Positions 39,749-48,974 of a stretch of DNA of 64,000 bases are shown here, piece after piece. Position 1 is the first letter of the stretch; each line of letters begins with the position of its first letter. Below the pieces are notes generated by a model. The model saw only the letters and a program-made list of their open reading frames with translations. It did no database searches and was not told the origin of the DNA. This DNA is from Candidatus Methylomirabilota bacterium. GTDB taxonomy: Bacteria > Methylomirabilota > Methylomirabilia > Rokubacteriales > CSP1-6. The stretch spans positions 1 to 64,000 of the forward strand of contig DASYVT010000199.1 in assembly GCA_035936835.1 (NCBI GenBank). Direction: 5' to 3'. Position numbers and translations under genes: made by a program.

Positions 39749-40993
39749 TCAATGCCACATGCTCGCCCGCCACCTGATCCCGATGAGGAGCGTGAACGCC
39801 AGGCCGACCACCGACAGCGCGCTGATGGTCAGCGGATAGCCGATAAGATCGATGAGGGCGCCCGAGGCCATCAGTCCCAGCGGGAGACCGTAGACCGCGA
39901 GCATCCGGACACCCATGACCCGTCCCCGGAACCGCTCGCCGGCGGCCGTGAGCAGGCTGGCGGTCATCGAGATCATTGCCACGTTCTGGACGAAGCCGGC
40001 GACGAGGAGCGCGAGGAGCCCGGCCCGCAAGCTTCCCACGTGGCCGAAACCGAGCAGGACGGCGTACCAGATCGCCGTGCAGACCAGCATGAAGCGCTCG
40101 GGGCGGCGTGGCCCTCCCGTCACGATCGTGGCGACCGAGCCAAGAAGACCGCCGAACGCGAAGCTGGCGACGAGCCACCCGAGCCCCGTGGCGCCGACGG
40201 CGAAGACGTTCTTGGCGGTGTACGCCAAAATACCGTTCGACACGGGGTATGCGGTCAGGTTGATCAAAAACGCCAGCCACATGGGAGCGAGCAGCGCGGG
40301 CGTCCTCAGGACGTAGAGGAGCCCGTCCTTGAGATCGCGGCCGCGCGAGGGGCTGGATATTCCGACCGTGCTTACGACCGTCGAAGGCGCGCGCGGCGCT
40401 CCACCCGGATCGGGCACCGGATGCCTTCGCGCCACGCCGAAGGTCAGCGCTAGGCTCGCCGCATAGAAGACCGTAACCAAGAGGTAGGTGGGCCCGATGC
40501 CGAGGACGGTGGAGAGCTCCGCGCCGGCGAGCGCGCCGATCACGCGGGCGGAATCCGTGGTGGCGCGGGACAGGCCCACGGCGCCCATCAGGTGCTGCGA
40601 GGGAATCGTTTCGCCGATGAGCGAGTTCCTGAGCACGAGATCGTTGGGGCGGACGATGCCGGCAACCGTCGCGATGGCGAAGACCCACAGCGGCGTCAGG
40701 TGCCCGTTCAGGCTCAGGATCGCGAGGAGCAAGGCCAGGACGACGTAGACCGCGCGCATCGCGAACAGCACGGTCCGGCCGCCGAGCCGATCGCCCAGCA
40801 CCCCGAACATCGGCGCGAGGAGAGTGCCCACGAACAGCAGAGAGCCGAAGGCGGTGAGCAGGAGCACCGAGCCGGTCTGGACCATCACGTACCAGCTCAG
40901 GATGACCGTCTCCATCTCGAACGCCAGCGACGTGAGCAGGTCGGCGGGGAACTGGAAGCGGAAGCTGCGGACGCGGAACGCGGCCAGGGTCAA
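39749..40993 (-). CDS. MFS transporter (MFS_3/enterobactin-exporter-like)
   Basis: A 414-residue protein with 12 hydrophobic segments. Features are the MFS loop GVLGDRLGGRTVLF, the IRLNNxL-like region RPNDLVLRNSLIGETIP, and RFRGRVMGVRMLAVYGLPLG, which match the DUF894/MFS_3 group that includes EntS-type exporters. The start is probably TTG 40993 with AAGGA upstream. It follows no obvious partner, so its substrate is unknown. It lies between the LLM unit and the SMP-30 unit, all on the minus strand. Confidence 0.88.
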   Translation of the reverse strand: MTLAAFRVRSFRFQFPADLLTSLAFEMETVILSWYVMVQTGSVLLLTAFGSLLFVGTLLAPMFGVLGDRLGGRTVLFAMRAVYVVLALLLAILSLNGHLTPLWVFAIATVAGIVRPNDLVLRNSLIGETIPSQHLMGAVGLSRATTDSARVIGALAGAELSTVLGIGPTYLLVTVFYAASLALTFGVARRHPVPDPGGAPRAPSTVVSTVGISSPSRGRDLKDGLLYVLRTPALLAPMWLAFLINLTAYPVSNGILAYTAKNVFAVGATGLGWLVASFAFGGLLGSVATIVTGGPRRPERFMLVCTAIWYAVLLGFGHVGSLRAGLLALLVAGFVQNVAMISMTASLLTAAGERFRGRVMGVRMLAVYGLPLGLMASGALIDLIGYPLTISALSVVGLAFTLLIGIRWRASMWH

Positions 40994-41040
40994 GAGACGT
41001 CGTCGTCCTTGCTAAGGATCCGCCGCTGCAGGCGGGGTGA

Positions 41041-41979
41041 CTACCGGTTGAGGTGGCGAAGCGGGAGCCCGGGGCGCGGCCACTCGAACGACACGAGCGT
41101 GCCGCCCATCGACAAGGTCGCGTACGCGGTGCGCAGGTCGCGGCCGCCGAAGCAGACGTTCGTGACCATCATGTCGGGCAGCATGTACTGGTCGACGCGG
41201 CTGCCATCCGGCCAGATGTCGCTCACGGCGCCCGTGATCAAGGTTGCCACGCAGACGTGGCCCTCGGCGTCCACCGCCAGCGAATCGAACATCTGGTAGC
41301 CGCCGAGCCCGACGACGACCTTGCCCTTCTCGCCCCGGTACGGTCCGTTCGCCGACTCGATCTCGCCCGGGGCCGAGAGCCGGAACGACCAGCAGCGCGC
41401 CGTCGGCGTCTCGACGACGTAGAGCGTCTTCAGGTCCGGCGAAAGCCCGATCCCGTTTGGACGCTCGAGCGGGAAGATCGCCTCGCGGATCAAGGACCCG
41501 TCGGCCTTGGCGTAGTAGACGATACCGCGGTCATTGTCGCGCTCGCGCGTCTTGCCGAGGTCGGTGAACCAAAACCCGCCGGCCCCGTCGAACACGAGGT
41601 CGTTCGGCCCCTTGAGCTTCTGGCCGTCGCAGCGGTCGTAGAGCGTGTCGAACATGCCGGTCTCGGGATCCACGATCTGGATGCTTCCGCCGGCGTAGTC
41701 ATCGGCCTGGAGCACCGGGAAGAGCTTGCCGGGCCGCTCGACGAACTTGAGCCCGCCGTTGTTGGTCACGTAGATCTTGCCCCCCGGCCCCATGGCCGCG
41801 CCGTTCGGGCCGCCGCCGAGCTTGGCGATCACGTGGATCGTCCCGTCGGGCGTGACCCGCGACAATGTCCGGCGCTCGATCTCGACCAGGATGACGGAGC
41901 CGTCCGGCATCGCCACGGGACCCTCGGGAAAGCGCAGTCCTGACGCGATCTGCTTGTACGCGGGCGTGAGCGTCGTCAT
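41041..41979 (-). CDS. SMP-30/gluconolactonase-family hydrolase
   Basis: A 312-residue beta-propeller protein (PF08450). LRFPEGPVAMPDGSVILVEI holds the first metal-binding Glu. GPNDLVFDGAGGFWFTDLG holds the Asn/Asp ligands, and RPNGIGLSPDLKTLYVVET, FDSLAVDAEGHVCVAT follow. The family hydrolyses lactones using one divalent metal. ATG 41979 overlaps the TPR gene stop by 4 bp, so both are made from one transcript. Confidence 0.92.
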   Translation of the reverse strand: MTTLTPAYKQIASGLRFPEGPVAMPDGSVILVEIERRTLSRVTPDGTIHVIAKLGGGPNGAAMGPGGKIYVTNNGGLKFVERPGKLFPVLQADDYAGGSIQIVDPETGMFDTLYDRCDGQKLKGPNDLVFDGAGGFWFTDLGKTRERDNDRGIVYYAKADGSLIREAIFPLERPNGIGLSPDLKTLYVVETPTARCWSFRLSAPGEIESANGPYRGEKGKVVVGLGGYQMFDSLAVDAEGHVCVATLITGAVSDIWPDGSRVDQYMLPDMMVTNVCFGGRDLRTAYATLSMGGTLVSFEWPRPGLPLRHLNR

Positions 41980-43307
41980 CGCGATTCTCCTGGGGTCCCC
42001 TGTTGCGCGGCGAGCCCTGCGCTCGCTCGATCGAGCCAGCCGAGGTCCCGAGGCGACGCGCGTCGCTGGAGGCGCCGGCGCACGAGCCGGAGGGCGTCGT
42101 CGTAGCGTTCGAGCGAGAGATAGCATGCCACCATCGTCTCTTCGAAGATCTCCCACTGGGCGTGGCTGCCACCCATGCGGTGCATCTCGCCCTCGACGGC
42201 CTCGAAGTACTCGAGAGCGCCCGCGTGATCGCCCGCCACGAACGCCGCGGTCCCCTGCACCAGCGGCAGCGCGACTGTCCCAGCGATCGGATGCCCCTTC
42301 GCGTGGAGCGCCCGCAGGCCATCTATCAGCTTCGCGAGCGCCCTCTCGTCACCGCACGCCGCGTAGGCGAGCGCCGCGTGGATCTCGCCGAACACGAAGC
42401 CGGGCCGTGAGACCCGCTCGGCGAGGTCGGCGAGCGCTCGCCACGCCGGCGGCTGGTCATGCCCGCCGTCGAGCCGGACCCTCCACAGGAGCGCCGCACC
42501 GTCGGTCATCGCCGACCGTGGATTGACGCCGCCCAGGATGTCGCGCTCGAAGATCTCGAGAGCGCGCGCGTAGCGGCCCCGGTGCAGCTCGAACATCCCC
42601 AGGTGCCACGCGAGATGACAATGAAATGACGCGCGCCTGTCGTATCCGGCCATCCAACCTGAAAGGTACGCGGTGCCCGCCTCGGTGTCCAGGGTTTCGA
42701 AGGCGATGTGAGCGAGGTTGTGGACGGCGTTGGCATTGCGTGGGTACTGCTGCAGCGAGCGCTCCGACAACCGCCGGGACTCCTCGAACCGGTCCACCTC
42801 GTGGTAGGTGAACGCCAACGCTGACTGGAACCACCAGTCATCGCCGTACGCGGGGGCCAGCCGCTCGATGACGGCCACGCGGTGCTCCTCGCGGTCGCTT
42901 CGGCCGGCCAGGGCGATGGCGTTACTGGCCTGGTTGACGAGCACGGCATCGCGCGGAAAATCCGCCACGTGCTCGTCGACCAAGGCGAGCCCGCGGGCGG
43001 TCTCCCCCGCGATGAGGGCGCTCAAGGCCTCGACATGCTGCCGCTCGCGCCGGGTCGCGCCGGCCACCGTTTCGCGCGCCCGCGCGACCGCGGCCCGCGC
43101 CGACCTCGCGTCGCCCTGCAGCAAGGCCAGGATCGCGACGCCCGAGTGCGCCACCGCGAGCCTCTCGTCCGCCTCGAGCGCCGCCGAGAAGGACTCCTCG
43201 GCGCCCGCGCCGTACGAGAGCAGCTTGTCCATGCCGTCCTGGAAGCGCTCGGCGGCGACGGCCGACGAGGTCGTGACCTCTAATCCGTAGCGGTCGGTGA
43301 TGGCCAT
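41976..43307 (-). CDS. TPR-repeat protein, TTC38-like
   Basis: A 443-residue soluble protein made of tetratricopeptide-like helical pairs. DGMDKLLSYGAGAEESFSAA opens the protein. WWFQSALAFTYHEVDRFEES, NAVHNLAHIAFETLDTEAG and GRYARALEIFERDILGG are typical repeats. HCHLAWHLGMFELHRG and the general order agree with the TTC38 family found in bacteria and animals. Protein-protein interaction is expected; no enzymatic motif. It is the first gene of a pair with the SMP-30 hydrolase. Confidence 0.88.
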   Translation of the reverse strand: MAITDRYGLEVTTSSAVAAERFQDGMDKLLSYGAGAEESFSAALEADERLAVAHSGVAILALLQGDARSARAAVARARETVAGATRRERQHVEALSALIAGETARGLALVDEHVADFPRDAVLVNQASNAIALAGRSDREEHRVAVIERLAPAYGDDWWFQSALAFTYHEVDRFEESRRLSERSLQQYPRNANAVHNLAHIAFETLDTEAGTAYLSGWMAGYDRRASFHCHLAWHLGMFELHRGRYARALEIFERDILGGVNPRSAMTDGAALLWRVRLDGGHDQPPAWRALADLAERVSRPGFVFGEIHAALAYAACGDERALAKLIDGLRALHAKGHPIAGTVALPLVQGTAAFVAGDHAGALEYFEAVEGEMHRMGGSHAQWEIFEETMVACYLSLERYDDALRLVRRRLQRRASPRDLGWLDRASAGLAAQQGTPGESR

Positions 43308-43431
43308 GAGGAGGCAAGTATAGCCGGGCGGCGCCGGGCGTGGTGAATGGAGCGCGGCGACGGTGCGGCGCCAGGCCCGGCCCCTGGTCCGGCTGGCGTC
43401 GAGCCGGCGGATACCGTATGATCCTCGCGCC

Positions 43432-44547
43432 GTGAACTTCGACTTCTCGTCCGATCAGAGATCCCTGCGGGAGCAGGCTCGGAAGTTCCTTGCCGAGCAC
43501 GCCTCCTCCACCCGCGTCCGGCGCATCCTCGAGGGCGCCGCGCCGTATGACGCGGAGCTCTGGCGTGGGATGGCTGAGATGGGCTGGATGGGCACCGCCA
43601 TCCCGGAAACCCATGGCGGCGCCGGCTTCGGCTACCTCGAGCTGTGTGTCATCGCCGAGGAGCTGGGCCGGAGCCTCGCGCCGACGCCCTTCTCGTCCAC
43701 GATCTACCTCGCTTCCGAGGCCCTGCTGCTCGTGGGCAGCCCAGCCCAGAAGAAGCGCTGGCTGCCGCGTGTCGCTCAGGGAGAGGCGATCGGTTGCTTC
43801 GCGCTGGCCGAGGGCCCGCAGGTGGCGACGCCTGGCAATATCACGACGCGCGCCGACGACGGGCGCGTGAGCGGCACGAAGATCCCGGTGATGGACGGCG
43901 ACGTGGCGGATTTCGCCATCGTCGTGGCCGGTGAGGCGGACGGCCGGCGGGCGGGCCTCTTCCTGGTGGACCTGACGGGCGCGGGTATCACGCGAACTTC
44001 GGTCACCACCGTGGACCCCACGCGCTCCCACGCGCGGCTGGTCTTCGACGGCGCCGCGGCCGAGCCACTCGGCGCTCCCTTCGCTGGTTGGCCCCTGGTG
44101 GAGCGCCTGCTCGACCGCGCGGCCGTGCTCGTGGCCTTCGAGCAGGTCGGCGGCGCGCAGGCGGCGCTCGACATGGCGCGCGACTACGCGCTCGGCCGTT
44201 TCGCCTTCGGCCGCCAGATCGCGTCCTTCCAGGCCATCAAGCACAAGCTGGCCGACATTTACGTGGCCGTCGAGCTGGCGCGGTCGAACGCCTACTACGG
44301 CGCCTGGGCGCTCTCGAAAGACGCGCCCGAGCTGCCCGTTGCCGCCGCAACCGCGCGCGTGGCCGCTACCGAGGCCTACTATCAGGCCGCCAAGGAGAAC
44401 ATCCAGGTGCATGGCGGCATGGGCTTCACCTGGGAGTTCGACTGCCACCTGCACTACCGGCGCGCCAAGCTCACCGGCCTCATGCTGGGCAGCGCCCGCC
44501 GCTGGAAAGACTTGCTGGTGACGCGGCTTCAAGCCGGCGCCGCCTAG
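43432..44547 (+). CDS. Acyl-CoA dehydrogenase family protein (first of a pair)
   Basis: A 371-residue flavoprotein of the acyl-CoA dehydrogenase superfamily (PF02771/PF00441). IPETHGGAGFGYLELCVIAE lies in the N-terminal helical domain. ALGRFAFGRQIASFQAIKHK is the FAD-contact region, and KENIQVHGGMGFTWEFDCHL the C-terminal signature. The start is GTG 43432. It is followed after 9 bp by a second, related gene; such adjacent pairs often form alpha2beta2 heteromers in steroid or branched-acid degradation. Confidence 0.92.
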   Translation: MNFDFSSDQRSLREQARKFLAEHASSTRVRRILEGAAPYDAELWRGMAEMGWMGTAIPETHGGAGFGYLELCVIAEELGRSLAPTPFSSTIYLASEALLLVGSPAQKKRWLPRVAQGEAIGCFALAEGPQVATPGNITTRADDGRVSGTKIPVMDGDVADFAIVVAGEADGRRAGLFLVDLTGAGITRTSVTTVDPTRSHARLVFDGAAAEPLGAPFAGWPLVERLLDRAAVLVAFEQVGGAQAALDMARDYALGRFAFGRQIASFQAIKHKLADIYVAVELARSNAYYGAWALSKDAPELPVAAATARVAATEAYYQAAKENIQVHGGMGFTWEFDCHLHYRRAKLTGLMLGSARRWKDLLVTRLQAGAA

Positions 44548-44556
44548 GAGATCACC

Positions 44557-45798
44557 GTGGATTTCGACGACACGCGAGAAGAAGCCGCCTTCCGCGCCGA
44601 GGCCCGCCAGTGGCTCGGAGCGAACGCAGAAATCAAGGGCGGCGCCTTCGAGACCTGGCAGAGTCGCTACTCCGGCCGCGATGGCTTCGACGGCCTGGAG
44701 CGCGCCAAGGCCTTCCAGCACAAGAAGGCCGAGGCCGGCTTCGCCGCGCTCCACTGGCCGGTCGAGTCGGGCGGGCGCGCCCTGCCCCCGGTCTACCAGG
44801 TAATCTACTCGCAGGAGGAGTCGCGCTATCTCGTGCCGCGCGGCTACTTCGAGATCGGGCTCGGCATGTGCATGCCGACGCTGTTCACGTACGGCACCGA
44901 CGCGCAGAAGCGGCGCTACGCGCCGGCCGCCCTGTTCGGCGACGAGGTGTGGTGCCAGCTCTTCTCCGAGCCGGGCGCCGGCTCCGACCTGGCCGGCCTG
45001 CGCACGCGCGCCCAGCGCGAGGGCGACGAGTGGGTGATCAACGGGCAGAAGATCTGGACGTCGGGCGGGCACTGGGCGGACTGGGCCATCCTGGTGGCCC
45101 GCAGCGATCCCAAGGCGGCCAAGCACAAGGGCCTCACCTTCTTCTTCCTGTCCATGAAGTCGCCGGGGATCGAGACCCGGCGCATCAAGCAGATCTCGGG
45201 GGCGTCCCACTTCAACGAGGTCTACCTCACCGACGTGCGCATCCCGGACAGCCAGCGGCTCGGGGCCGTGGGCGCGGGCTGGGGCGTGGCCATCACCACG
45301 CTCATGAACGAGCGCCTCGCCTCCGGCGATCTCCGCGGCCCCGACTTCGAGGAGATCTTCGGCCTGGCCCGATCGGTCTCGCTCGAAGACGGCCCCGCCA
45401 TCGCCAACGCGGCCGTCCGCGAGCGGCTGGCCGATTTCTATGTGAAGACCCAGGGCGTCCGCCTTACGCGCTTCCGCACCATGACCGCGCTCTCGCGCGG
45501 CGAGACACCGGGCCCGGAGAACTCCATCGGCAAGCTTGTCAACGCGCCCAAGGCGCAGGAGATCGCCTCCTTCGCCATGGACCTGCTCGACATGGGCGGC
45601 GTGATCATGGACAAGGACACGGCGCCGCTGCGCGCCGCCTTTCAGGAATCGCTGCTCAACTCGCCGGGCGGCCGCATCGCGGCGGGCACCGACGAGATCC
45701 TGCGCAACATCATCGCCGAGCGCGTGCTCGGCCTGCCTCAGGATATGCGCGTGGACCGCGACCTGCCCTTCGACCAGCTCCCGACCGGCCCGCGCTGA
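44557..45798 (+). CDS. Acyl-CoA dehydrogenase family protein (second of a pair)
   Basis: A 413-residue acyl-CoA dehydrogenase. WCQLFSEPGAGSDLAGLRTR is the FAD/substrate signature, and VINGQKIWTSGGHWADWAIL the beta-domain core. The C-terminal helix contains SPGGRIAAGTDEILRNIIAE. The GTG 44557 start follows AGGAG. It is probably the partner of the preceding gene in a heteromeric dehydrogenase that introduces an alpha-beta double bond into an acyl-CoA thioester. Confidence 0.93.
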   Translation: MDFDDTREEAAFRAEARQWLGANAEIKGGAFETWQSRYSGRDGFDGLERAKAFQHKKAEAGFAALHWPVESGGRALPPVYQVIYSQEESRYLVPRGYFEIGLGMCMPTLFTYGTDAQKRRYAPAALFGDEVWCQLFSEPGAGSDLAGLRTRAQREGDEWVINGQKIWTSGGHWADWAILVARSDPKAAKHKGLTFFFLSMKSPGIETRRIKQISGASHFNEVYLTDVRIPDSQRLGAVGAGWGVAITTLMNERLASGDLRGPDFEEIFGLARSVSLEDGPAIANAAVRERLADFYVKTQGVRLTRFRTMTALSRGETPGPENSIGKLVNAPKAQEIASFAMDLLDMGGVIMDKDTAPLRAAFQESLLNSPGGRIAAGTDEILRNIIAERVLGLPQDMRVDRDLPFDQLPTGPR

Positions 45799-45818
45799 CT
45801 GCCGGCCAGGAGGCCCGC

Positions 45819-46991
45819 ATGCGACGCGAGCGATGGAGTGAGGTCGTCGCCGTCTTCCTGAAGCTCGGGGCGATGAGCTACGGCGGCCCTGCCATCATGG
45901 GCGTGATGCAGCAGGAGATCCAGACGCGACGCAACTGGGTCTCACGCGAGCGCTTCGTCGAGGGGCTCGCCCTGGTGAACATGCTCCCGGGCCCACTGGC
46001 CGCGCAGCTCAGCATCTTCCTGGGTTACAGCCGTCTGGGATGGCTCGGCGGTGTTCTCGGCGGCGTCTGCTTCATCCTGCCCGCGTTCTTCATCATGCTC
46101 GGACTGACGATGATCTACTCACGGTTTGGAGCGATTCCTGCGATGCGCGGCGTGTTCTACGGTTTGAGTCCAGTGGTCATCGGCATCTTCGCGGTTGCAA
46201 CCTATCGGCTCGGGAAATCGGCGATCAAGGACGTGAAGCAAATCGTGATCGCCATCGTCAGCGCCGCGGTCGTGGCGCTCACGCCCTTCGGGCTCGTGCC
46301 GACGATGGTGCTCGCCGGGGCCGTCGGCGTGGCACTCTACGCTTCCAGAGTCTGGGGCACCGCCGCTGCCGTCGCTGTCGCGCTTCTCTTCACGGTGCGG
46401 TTCTGGGGCGGCCCGTGGCTTCCCGCGATGTCGTGGCTCTCCGTGGACGCGTCAGCCGGCGCAACGGCGCCGACATTATGGAACCTGGGCGTGTTCTTCC
46501 TGAAGGTCGGCGCGTTCACCTTCGGCGGTGGGCTGGCGATTCTCGCGTTCGTCCAGGACCAGGTGGTCAATCAGCTGCATTGGTTGTCGCCGCGCGAATT
46601 TCTCGACGGCCTGGCGCTCGGACAGCTCACGCCGGGCCCGATCGTCATGCTGGCGGCGTTCGTCGGCTATCGGGTCGCGGGCGTGTGGGGCGCGGCCGTG
46701 AGCGGTGCGGCGATCTTTCTTCCGTCATTCCTGTTGATTCTCTCGACCGTGCCCGTGCTGGATCGCGTGAAACGCATCCGGTGGATGAGCGCGGCGCTGA
46801 AGGGGATCAGCCCCGCCGTCATTGGCATGATCACCGCCGCGCTGCTCGCCATGTTGCCACACGCGGTGCTGGACCTGACGACGGTGGTCCTCACGCTCGC
46901 GACCGTCGTGGCCATCGTCGCGTGGCGCGTGAGTCCGCTGCCTGCGATGGCGGCCGGCGGAGCGATCGGCGCCGTGCTGAAAGCGCGGTAA
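45819..46991 (+). CDS. chrA: Chromate transporter (CHR family), two-domain
   Basis: A 390-residue inner-membrane protein with two homologous CHR domains (PF02417). Repeat 1 has FLKLGAMSYGGPAIMGVMQQ, VSRERFVEGLALVNMLPGPL and FLGYSRLGWLGG. Repeat 2 has FLKVGAFTFGGGLAILAFVQ, LSPREFLDGLALGQLTPGPI and FVGYRVAGVWGA. The family exports chromate by proton or sulfate exchange. It is 20 bp after the acyl-CoA dehydrogenase and 13 bp before an SDR gene, an unexpected place for a metal exporter. ATG 45819 has CAGGAGG close upstream. Confidence 0.92.
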   Translation: MRRERWSEVVAVFLKLGAMSYGGPAIMGVMQQEIQTRRNWVSRERFVEGLALVNMLPGPLAAQLSIFLGYSRLGWLGGVLGGVCFILPAFFIMLGLTMIYSRFGAIPAMRGVFYGLSPVVIGIFAVATYRLGKSAIKDVKQIVIAIVSAAVVALTPFGLVPTMVLAGAVGVALYASRVWGTAAAVAVALLFTVRFWGGPWLPAMSWLSVDASAGATAPTLWNLGVFFLKVGAFTFGGGLAILAFVQDQVVNQLHWLSPREFLDGLALGQLTPGPIVMLAAFVGYRVAGVWGAAVSGAAIFLPSFLLILSTVPVLDRVKRIRWMSAALKGISPAVIGMITAALLAMLPHAVLDLTTVVLTLATVVAIVAWRVSPLPAMAAGGAIGAVLKAR

Positions 46992-47004
46992 ACAGGAGAC
47001 AGCC

Positions 47005-47781
47005 ATGGAGCTCAAGGGACAGGTCGCCATCGTCACCGGCGCGGGGCGCGGCATCGGCCGCGCGACCGCACTCGAGCTTGCGCGTCAGGGCGCCGATGTC
47101 GTCATCGCCGAGCTGGACCAGGCGAGCGCCAAGCGCACGGCCGAGGAGGTGGGCGCGCTCGGGCGGCGCGCCGTCGTGGCGCCGACCGACGTCACCTCGC
47201 GCGTCGACCTGCGCGCCATGGTGGACCGCGCCCGCGCCGAGCTCGGGCGCATCGACATCCTCGTCAACAACGCCGGCATCTATCGCGCCGCCGCGTCCCT
47301 CGACGTCACCGAAGAGCACTGGGACGCGATCATGACCATCAACGCCAAGGCGGTGTTCTTCGCCAGCCAGGCCGTGCTGCCGACGATGATCGCGCAGAAG
47401 AGCGGCAGCATCGTCAGCCTGGCGTCCATGGCGGGCAAGATCGGCAGCAAGACCAACCTTCCCTACAATGCCAGCAAGGCCGCCGTCGTCAGCATGACCA
47501 AGAGCCTGGCCCTCGCCCACGCGGCAGACGGCATCCGGGTGAACTGCGTCTGCCCCGGCTTCGTCGAGACCGACATGTGGACGATGGTGTCGCGGGACCA
47601 GGGCAAGCTCCTGGGCATGACGGCGGAAGAGTTCACCCGCCAGCGCGCCGCGCAGGTGCCGCTGGGGCGCATGGAGAAGCCGGAAGACGTGGCGCACGTG
47701 GTCGCCTTCCTCGCGGGGCCGCGGTCGGGTTACATGACCGGCCAGGCCCTCAGCGTCGACGGCGGCCTCGTGATGCACTAA
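47005..47781 (+). CDS. SDR-family oxidoreductase
   Basis: A 258-residue classical short-chain dehydrogenase. TGAGRGIGRATA is the dinucleotide site, LVNNAGIY the family NNAG, and SLASMAGKIGSKTNLPYNAS, with KAAVVSMTKS, contains Ser, Tyr and Lys of the catalytic set. VCPGFVETDM and YMTGQALSVDGG complete the pattern. CAGGAGA precedes ATG. Its 3' end overlaps by 4 bp with the convergent aminotransferase gene. Substrate unknown, probably a 3-hydroxyacyl or cyclic alcohol. Confidence 0.93.
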   Translation: MELKGQVAIVTGAGRGIGRATALELARQGADVVIAELDQASAKRTAEEVGALGRRAVVAPTDVTSRVDLRAMVDRARAELGRIDILVNNAGIYRAAASLDVTEEHWDAIMTINAKAVFFASQAVLPTMIAQKSGSIVSLASMAGKIGSKTNLPYNASKAAVVSMTKSLALAHAADGIRVNCVCPGFVETDMWTMVSRDQGKLLGMTAEEFTRQRAAQVPLGRMEKPEDVAHVVAFLAGPRSGYMTGQALSVDGGLVMH

Positions 47782-48974
47782 GCGCCGGCAGCCAGCTCCC
47801 TGCCGAGGGCGTCGGCCAGCCGGATGTACTGATCGGGCGTGTTGTAGAGCTGAGCGGAGATTCTGAGAAGACGCCGGGGCGCGGCGGGCCAGCGCATGAT
47901 CGGCACCTCGATGCCCCAGCCGTCGAAGAGCCGCCCCTGGATCGGATCGCGGACCCGCCATCCGGTCTCCATCGTCGGACTGTCGGGCATGACCACGCTG
48001 GCAAGCGAGCCGAGCATCTGGTCGGGACACGGTGGTGGCGTGCCGGCGGCGGCGCAGAGAAGCCGGCGCGCCTCGAGCGCAAGCGCGCGGTTGCGCGCCA
48101 TCAAGGCGGGCCACCCGCCCGGGACCAGCCCGCCAAGGTATTCGATCGCCTTCGGCACCGTCAGCCACGCCGTGGGATCCTGGGTGCCCGTCCAGTCGAA
48201 CTCGAGGCGGAAGCGCGAGCGCCCCGGCCGCACGGCCGTCGCGCCGTGGCTGATCGTCAGCGGGTGGATGTCGGCCTGGCGGTCACGACGCACCCAGAGA
48301 AACGCCGAGCCCTTCGGCGCGCAGAGCCACTTGTGACAGTTGGCGCTGTAGTAGGTCGCCCCCAGCGCGCGGAGGTCGAGCGGGATCATTCCGGGCGCAT
48401 GCGCGCCGTCCACCAGCGTCTCGACGCCGCGGCGCGCGAGCTCGGCGACGAGCCGCTCGATGGGCAGGATCAGCCCGGTGGGGCTCGTGATGTGGTCGAG
48501 GAGCGCCAGGCGCGTGCGCGGCGTCACCTTCGCCAGGACGGCGTCCACGACCGCATCAGGAGAGGCGACGGGGAACGGGACGACGGCGACGTTGACCCGC
48601 GCGCCGGACCGGCCGGCGACGTAGTCCAGCGTGTTCCGGCAGGCGGCATAGGCGTGGTCCGTCGTGAGCAGCTCGTCGCCGGACGAGAGCGTGAGCGACC
48701 GGAGCACGGCGTTGACGCCGGACGTCGCATTGGTGATGAAGGCGAAATCGTCTGGATCGGCGCCGACGAAGGTGGCAAGCGCCTCGCGCGCGGTGTCGAG
48801 GCGCCCGTCCAGCTCGCGCCCCAGGAAGCGCACCGGCTCGGCCTCCATCTCGGCGCGGAGCGCAGCCTGGTGGCGGAGGACCTCGGTCGGGCACGCGCCG
48901 AACGAGCCGTGATTCAGGAACGCGACGCCGCGATCGAGCGGCCAGAGGGCCGCCAACTCCCCGGGGCTCGTCAC
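47778..48974 (-). CDS. Class V aminotransferase (isopenicillin-N-epimerase-like)
   Basis: A 398-residue PLP enzyme (PF00266). FLNHGSFGACPTEVLRHQ is the N-terminal signature of isopenicillin N epimerase-like members. NATSGVNAVLRSL, LVDGAHAPGMIPLDLRALGA and the Schiff-base Lys in NCHKWLCAPKGSAFLWV are clear. The start is GTG 48974, overlapping the LLM gene stop by 4 bp (GTGA). It may epimerise or desulfurise an amino acid derivative; cysteine/selenocysteine lyases belong to the same class, but nothing here indicates that function. Confidence 0.9.
   Translation of the reverse strand: MTSPGELAALWPLDRGVAFLNHGSFGACPTEVLRHQAALRAEMEAEPVRFLGRELDGRLDTAREALATFVGADPDDFAFITNATSGVNAVLRSLTLSSGDELLTTDHAYAACRNTLDYVAGRSGARVNVAVVPFPVASPDAVVDAVLAKVTPRTRLALLDHITSPTGLILPIERLVAELARRGVETLVDGAHAPGMIPLDLRALGATYYSANCHKWLCAPKGSAFLWVRRDRQADIHPLTISHGATAVRPGRSRFRLEFDWTGTQDPTAWLTVPKAIEYLGGLVPGGWPALMARNRALALEARRLLCAAAGTPPPCPDQMLGSLASVVMPDSPTMETGWRVRDPIQGRLFDGWGIEVPIMRWPAAPRRLLRISAQLYNTPDQYIRLADALGRELAAGA

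Noticed and set aside
44088-45818. Fusion of a long N-terminal region to the chromate transporter
   Set aside because: That stretch overlaps two solid acyl-CoA dehydrogenase genes in another frame and has no domain. The real start is ATG 45819 with its own ribosome-binding site.
47778-48974. Assigning the class V PLP enzyme as a selenocysteine lyase for the selenoprotein system
   Set aside because: It sits in an unrelated catabolic operon 29 kb away and resembles isopenicillin N epimerase more. Nothing specific ties it to selenium.
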